From: Bryobacteraceae bacterium
GTDB taxonomy: Bacteria; Acidobacteriota; Terriglobia; Bryobacterales; Bryobacteraceae
Direction: 5' to 3'
Assembly: GCA_947456995.1 (NCBI GenBank)
Contig: CANGVB010000215.1
Location: 1-6,492, forward strand
DNA length: 6,492 nucleotides
A program made the translations under genes and the position numbers. Below are positions 5,349 to 6,492 of this stretch, piece by piece (within the stretch, counting starts at the first letter, position 1; every line of letters starts with the position of its first letter). Under the pieces are notes generated by a model. The model saw nothing but the letters and a program-made list of their open reading frames with translations. It had not been told where the DNA came from and did no database searches.

Positions 5349-6437
5349 ATGAGCGTGACCCGCCGAAACTTTGCCCTGACATTGGCCGCAGCAGCCTCCG
5401 CGCCGGCCCAATTCACTCCAATCCGGCGATTCCTGGACCCTTCCACCGAAGCGGAAGTCCTCGCATTGTCCGACCCCGCCAACGCAAGCTTCCTGCCCCA
5501 CCACTACAACCGCTCTGTCTCTTCCCGCAACGGCTTCATCGTCTACTCCACCGAGACCACAAACGGCATCCAGGCCCTCCGCCTCGACGTCAAAGGCGGT
5601 GCCACCCGCATCATCACCACTGCCGCCGCAATGGACCCAAAATCCCTCGCCCTCTCCCCAGACGACAAGAACCTCTACTTCGCAGACTCTGCCCAACTCG
5701 TAGTTGCCCCCTTGAGCGGAGGCAAACCCCGCGAACTCTACAAAGCCTCCTCGCCCGAAATCTTCCACAAAGGCATCTCCCTGTCTGAGGACGGAGCCAG
5801 CATTGCCATCGTAGACAACAACAAACTCATGCTCGTTGCCACCGCGTCAGCAATGAAATCAAGCACCCGCGTAATCGCAGAAGTCCCCAGCGGCAGCGAG
5901 CAAGCCGCGATCTCAAAATCCGGCCAGATCTTCTTCCGCACGCCCGACAAAGCCATCCATCTTACGCCAACCACGCCCGGCGCAAAACCCAAACAGCTCC
6001 CCATCGAAGGCACTCTCGGTCCCGCCGTCTGGAATCCCGATGGCCGCAGCATCCTCTACCTCAAACTCAACCAGGGCCCTGGCATCCCCAATTCGCTCTT
6101 TGAATACTCCCTCGACTCCAACAAAGAAAGCCTCATTGGCAAAACCAGCCAGTTCGTTCATTTCAACCGCAATGCCGACTCCAGCGTCTTCGTAGGCGCT
6201 TCCGGCTCCAAGGCCCAACCCTTCGTCCTGATCATGCTCCGCATCACCCGCCGCGAACTTGCCCTCTGCGAACACAAAGCCTCAGACCCCACCACCGTCG
6301 CCCCCATCTTCTCCCCAAACTCCCAGCGCGTCTACTTCCAGTCAGACCGCCTCGGCAAACCAGCCATCTTCTCGGTACCCATCGAAAGACTCGTCGAGAA
6401 AACCGAACAGGAAGAAACTCCCGGCAAGAAAACATGA
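5349..6437 (+). CDS. Tat-exported beta-propeller protein, oligogalacturonate-lyase/TolB-like (PD40-type blades)
   Basis: This 362-residue protein starts with a twin-arginine-type leader: T-R-R-N-F at 4-8, a hydrophobic Ala-rich stretch to 19, and a likely cleavage after SAPA (17-20) before Gln21. The mature part repeats propeller blades with the pattern 'SPD..LYF.D': SPDDKNLYFAD (103-113), NPDGRSILYLK (229-239) and SPNSQRVYFQSD (322-333). The order of blocks recalls oligogalacturonate lyase: 'DPSTEAEVLALSDP' near the N-terminus, 'FVHFNRNADSSVFVGASGS' (269-287) and a final 'FSPNSQRVYFQSDRLGKPAIF'. However, the catalytic and most metal-binding His seem absent (see findings). It may therefore be a binding or scaffolding propeller, or simply a TolB-like protein. 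It is divergent from the lyase operon, and its TGA overlaps the ATG of the next gene. The tail 350-362 is charged. Confidence 0.7.
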   Translation: MSVTRRNFALTLAAAASAPAQFTPIRRFLDPSTEAEVLALSDPANASFLPHHYNRSVSSRNGFIVYSTETTNGIQALRLDVKGGATRIITTAAAMDPKSLALSPDDKNLYFADSAQLVVAPLSGGKPRELYKASSPEIFHKGISLSEDGASIAIVDNNKLMLVATASAMKSSTRVIAEVPSGSEQAAISKSGQIFFRTPDKAIHLTPTTPGAKPKQLPIEGTLGPAVWNPDGRSILYLKLNQGPGIPNSLFEYSLDSNKESLIGKTSQFVHFNRNADSSVFVGASGSKAQPFVLIMLRITRRELALCEHKASDPTTVAPIFSPNSQRVYFQSDRLGKPAIFSVPIERLVEKTEQEETPGKKT

Positions 6438-6492
6438 GCTACAGCGAAGCTCCCCCGCCACCCCACCTCGCGCCCTACATCGAAGCCCTCTG
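6434..6492 (+). CDS. Start of a probable AraC-type transcriptional regulator (3' end outside window)
   Basis: ATG at 6434 overlaps the preceding TGA in an ATGA arrangement, typical of translational coupling. The 19 visible residues, MSYSEAPPPPHLAPYIEAL followed by a codon beginning TG (Trp or Cys), fit the start of AraC-family regulators with a DUF6597-type sensor domain, which as I recall typically open with 'Y.E..P.P.LAPYVE.YW'. The call rests on this short stretch alone. The coupling suggests the regulator is made together with the propeller protein. Confidence 0.45.
   Translation, partial: MSYSEAPPPPHLAPYIEAL

Noticed and set aside
5290..5382. N-terminal extension of the lyase to an ATG at 5382 (minus)
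   Set aside because: The extra 32 residues have no family similarity, would overlap the divergent propeller gene, and lie upstream of the -10 candidate at 5308-5300.
1..6492. tRNA, rRNA, CRISPR array, insertion sequence or phage/defence genes
   Set aside because: I saw no regularly spaced repeats, terminal inverted repeats, transposase-like frames or RNA gene signatures; the sequence is occupied almost end to end by the genes described.

Overview
The window is GC-rich, gene-dense bacterial DNA with seven coding regions (two cut by the window edges) and almost no intergenic space. I infer a soil-type Acidobacteriota genome, possibly Bryobacterales/Solibacter-like. The reasons are a Tat-type leader on a propeller protein, a DUF3500 protein, promoter boxes abutting start codons with no Shine-Dalgarno, and heavy C-ending codon use on the + strand. 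This is an impression from gene style, not a database match.

Left flank (1-1353, + strand): the 3' end of an M23 (LytM-type) peptidase, then a complete DUF3500 protein that is probably exported or membrane-anchored. Both look like ordinary envelope or unknown-function genes.

Core (1350-5286/5289): a four-gene acid-sugar catabolic module. A Schiff-base lyase of the DapA/N-acetylneuraminate lyase superfamily and an ACS-family MFS transporter form a two-gene minus-strand operon, with the lyase stop codon directly followed, in frame, by the transporter ATG. A FadR-type GntR regulator (+) lies tail-to-tail with the transporter and overlaps it by 81 bp. It is divergent from an enolase-superfamily dehydratase (mandelate-racemase type, minus strand). 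The logic is uptake of a sugar acid, dehydration to a 2-keto-3-deoxy acid, and cleavage or further dehydration by the Schiff-base enzyme, controlled by the FCD-domain regulator. Both enzymes keep the core residues of their superfamilies but have unusual substitutions at secondary catalytic positions, so the substrate may not be one of the standard sugar acids.

Right flank (5349-6492, + strand): divergent from the lyase across a 59-62 bp region holding a near-palindromic site, there is a Tat-exported beta-propeller protein that resembles oligogalacturonate lyase in outline but seems to lack its metal and catalytic histidines. Its stop overlaps the start of a probable AraC-type regulator that runs off the window.

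Across the window the + strand is rich in A and C and poor in G and T whichever strand is coding, so + genes prefer C-ending codons and minus genes prefer G/T-ending codons. I saw no tRNA, rRNA, CRISPR array, insertion sequence or phage gene. No gene-free stretch exceeds about 62 bp.
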